Shown piece by piece: positions 62,451 through 64,000 of a stretch of DNA of 64,000 nt. Both the position numbers and the translations under genes were made by a program. Each line of letters opens with the position of its first letter. Position 1 is the stretch's first letter. Origin of the DNA: CAYWMY01 sp046352935 (GTDB lineage: Bacteria > Pseudomonadota > Gammaproteobacteria > Steroidobacterales > Steroidobacteraceae). The stretch lies in the NCBI GenBank assembly GCA_046352935.1, contig JAXMGR010000004.1, positions 124,001 through 188,000 on the forward strand, written 5' to 3'. The notes below the pieces were generated by a model. It saw only the letters and a list, made by a program, of their open reading frames with translations, made no database searches and was not told where the DNA came from.

Positions 62451-63791
62451 ATGAGCGAACACACGTCCATCGATTGCGACCTGCTGGTGCTGGGTGCCGG
62501 CATGGCGGGGCTGTCCGCCGCGGGCCATGCGGCGGAACGCGGCGCGAACGTCATCGTGCTGGAGAAGGCCGGGCGCTGGGGTGGCTCGGCGCTGCTCTCC
62601 GGTGGCGTGCTGTGGACCGCCACCTCGCCGGGCCGTATGCGGCTGCACGGCCTGGGGCGGCCGGAGCTCGGCGAGGTCGTGCTGCGCAACTACGTCGAGG
62701 GCATGGCCTGGCTGCGGCGCCGCGGCGTGGCGATGTCGCCGGTCGTGACGGCCCTGCACGGCCGCGGCTATCAGATCGACATCCTCGACCACCTGCGCGG
62801 CTGTGTTCATCGGGTCGAGCAGGGGGGCGGGCACGTCTCGCCGGGCACGGACACCGAATGCCTGCTCACGGACGCCGCGGGCGCCGTGATCGGCGCCCGC
62901 ACGCGCAGTCCCGATGGGATCATCGACGTGCGCGCGAAGGCGACGCTGCTCGCGACGGGCGGGTTCCAGAACTCCGCCGAGCTGCGCGGGCGCTACATCC
63001 ACCCGCATGCGGTGGACCGCATCCTCCTGCGCTCGAATCCCGTGAGCAGCGGCGACGGGCTGCGTCTGGGCACAGCCGTCGGTGCACAGATGCGCGATGC
63101 CGGCGGCGGGTTCTACGGTCACCTGGTCAGCGAATCGCCGCGCTGGGGAGAACATCACCTGTTCACGCTGCTGACCCAGTACCACAGCGAGTACTCGCTG
63201 CTCCTGAACGAGCAGGGGCTGCGGTTCTGCGACGAGTCGCTCGGCGATCACGTGGACACCTTCGAGGTGCTGCGCCAGCGGAACGCTCGCGCGATCTGCT
63301 TCTGGGACGCGCAGGTGCACGAAGCACGGGCGACGGTCCCGGTGGTCAAGGGGACCGAGGCCGTGGACAAGATGAAGATCGCGCTGGAGCACGGCGGGCA
63401 CGGCGTGGTCGCCCGGACCCTGGAGGAGGTCGAGCGTTTCGCGTCCGCCGAGGGCTTCGACGGCGCACAGCTGGTCCGGACCGTGCAGGACTACAACGAA
63501 CGCTGCCGCAGTGGCTGGGAGATGCTCGATCCGCCGCGGGCCGAGAGTTTCGGCGCGCTCGACCGCGCACCGTTCCATGCGCTCGTGGTGCGGCCGGCGA
63601 TCACCGCCACGCACGGCGGACTGGCGATCGACGAGCATGCGCGCGTGCTGCGCGGCGACGGCAATCCCGTACCCGGACTGTATGCGGCCGGCGCGGATGC
63701 CGGAGGCATCTACGGCCGCGGCTATGCCGGCGGCCTCGCGCTCGCGATGACATTCGGCATCGAGGCGGCCCGCAGCGCGGGTTTCCGCTGA
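62451..63791 (+). CDS. FAD-dependent oxidoreductase (fumarate reductase/ketosteroid dehydrogenase-like)
   Basis: 446 residues of the FAD_binding_2 superfamily. N-terminal dinucleotide motif VLGAGMAGLSAAGHAAERG (residues about 12-30) with GGSALLSGGVLW, ATLLATGGFQNSAELRGRY, and C-terminal GLYAAGADAGGIYGRGYAGGLALAMTFG for FAD. Relatives include tricarballylate, 3-oxosteroid-1-dehydrogenase and flavocytochrome fumarate reductase families; it is shorter than typical ketosteroid dehydrogenases (about 500-570). Substrate unknown. The pairing with a SnoaL-like protein and a following aldehyde dehydrogenase suggest another small catabolic operon. Confidence 0.88.
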   Translation: MSEHTSIDCDLLVLGAGMAGLSAAGHAAERGANVIVLEKAGRWGGSALLSGGVLWTATSPGRMRLHGLGRPELGEVVLRNYVEGMAWLRRRGVAMSPVVTALHGRGYQIDILDHLRGCVHRVEQGGGHVSPGTDTECLLTDAAGAVIGARTRSPDGIIDVRAKATLLATGGFQNSAELRGRYIHPHAVDRILLRSNPVSSGDGLRLGTAVGAQMRDAGGGFYGHLVSESPRWGEHHLFTLLTQYHSEYSLLLNEQGLRFCDESLGDHVDTFEVLRQRNARAICFWDAQVHEARATVPVVKGTEAVDKMKIALEHGGHGVVARTLEEVERFASAEGFDGAQLVRTVQDYNERCRSGWEMLDPPRAESFGALDRAPFHALVVRPAITATHGGLAIDEHARVLRGDGNPVPGLYAAGADAGGIYGRGYAGGLALAMTFGIEAARSAGFR

Positions 63792-63866
63792 CGGCCCTGC
63801 GCCACGACGGGGCGGGCGCCACGCAAGGCGTTCCGCCGCGGCGGTGCGCGCCGGCGCAGACCCGCG

Positions 63867-64000
63867 TCAGGCCGCGCGGAAGTCGATGGTCTTGAGGTAG
63901 ACGAATTCGTCGAGGCCGTATTCACCCTGTTCGCGGCCGTGACCCGAGCGCTTGATGCCGCCGAAGGGCGCATACGGATTCATCTGCGGGAACGGTGTGT
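63867..64000 (-). CDS. Aldehyde dehydrogenase, C-terminal end only
   Basis: The last 44 codons of a minus-strand gene enter the window from the right edge. They read MNPYAPFGGIKRSGHGREQG then EYGLDEFVYLKTIDF and end at a TGA (63867-63869). PFGGxKxSGxGRExG...E is the universal C-terminus of NAD(P)-dependent aldehyde dehydrogenases. The catalytic Cys and Glu lie outside the window. Convergent with the FAD oxidoreductase, 75 bp away. Confidence 0.92.
   Translation of the reverse strand, partial: TPFPQMNPYAPFGGIKRSGHGREQGEYGLDEFVYLKTIDFRAA

Overview
The window looks like a chromosomal segment of a high-GC gammaproteobacterium. The gene orders smc-zipA-ligA (zipA is a gammaproteobacterial marker), ubiG divergent from gyrA, and gyrA-serC-pheA-hisC-aroA-cmk-rpsA-ihfB-lapB all point there. 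Codon use is strongly GC-ending except in a visibly AT-richer island at about 6.5-9.9 kb. A molybdenum dehydrogenase of the ethylbenzene/steroid-C25 dehydrogenase type and its catabolic neighbours suggest an organism that degrades hydrocarbons, terpenoids or steroids. A steroid-degrading lineage is only a guess.

Layout. (1) 1-5543: 3' part of smc, zipA, ligA. (2) 5544-10388: accessory island with three DUF6502-like paralogues (one frameshifted, one lacking the N-terminal helix-turn-helix region) and an exported protein carrying 19 almost identical 33-bp tandem repeats. (3) 10389-17687: housekeeping genes, with a minus-strand yciB-yciI-bolA-ppiC operon and a plus-strand run of yciO, an M50 protease, trpS (with a four-cysteine iron-sulfur motif), scpA, scpB and an RluB-like protein lacking the catalytic aspartate. 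(4) 17714-21274: one long gene fusing an LPG-synthase-type flippase domain to an MgtA-type P-type ATPase. (5) 21226-43015: catabolic region with aldo/keto reductase, zinc alcohol dehydrogenase, LysR regulator, a decayed NDP-forming acyl-CoA synthetase, flavin oxidoreductase, TonB receptor, phosphotransferase, AttH/CrtC-like protein, SDR, an intact NDP-forming acyl-CoA synthetase, a four-gene type II molybdenum enzyme operon (order alpha-gamma-beta-chaperone), a SnoaL-like protein and an acyl-CoA dehydrogenase. (6) 43107-61790: housekeeping genes, with a minus-strand ubiG-gph-rmuC-(NDUFAF6-like)-SDR operon and a plus-strand gyrA-serC-serA-pheA-hisC-aroA-cmk-rpsA-ihfB-lapB supercluster, then a ComEA-like protein and galU with a clear terminator. 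(7) 61791-64000: SnoaL-like protein, FAD oxidoreductase, and the C-terminal end of an aldehyde dehydrogenase.

How the catabolic genes may work together (inference): a TonB receptor imports a hydrophobic substrate. A Tat-exported Mo enzyme hydroxylates it in the periplasm. SDR and alcohol/aldehyde dehydrogenases oxidise the alcohol. The NDP-forming ligase makes the CoA thioester, and the phosphotransferase plus acyl-CoA dehydrogenase remove a hydroxyl group or desaturate the chain.

Quality caution: smc carries three closely spaced compensating -1 shifts, ligA and one DUF6502 gene each carry one shift, and the 24.5-26.4 kb synthetase carries many. Shifts in essential smc and ligA suggest assembly indels. 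The synthetase also has lost segments and looks like a real pseudogene.
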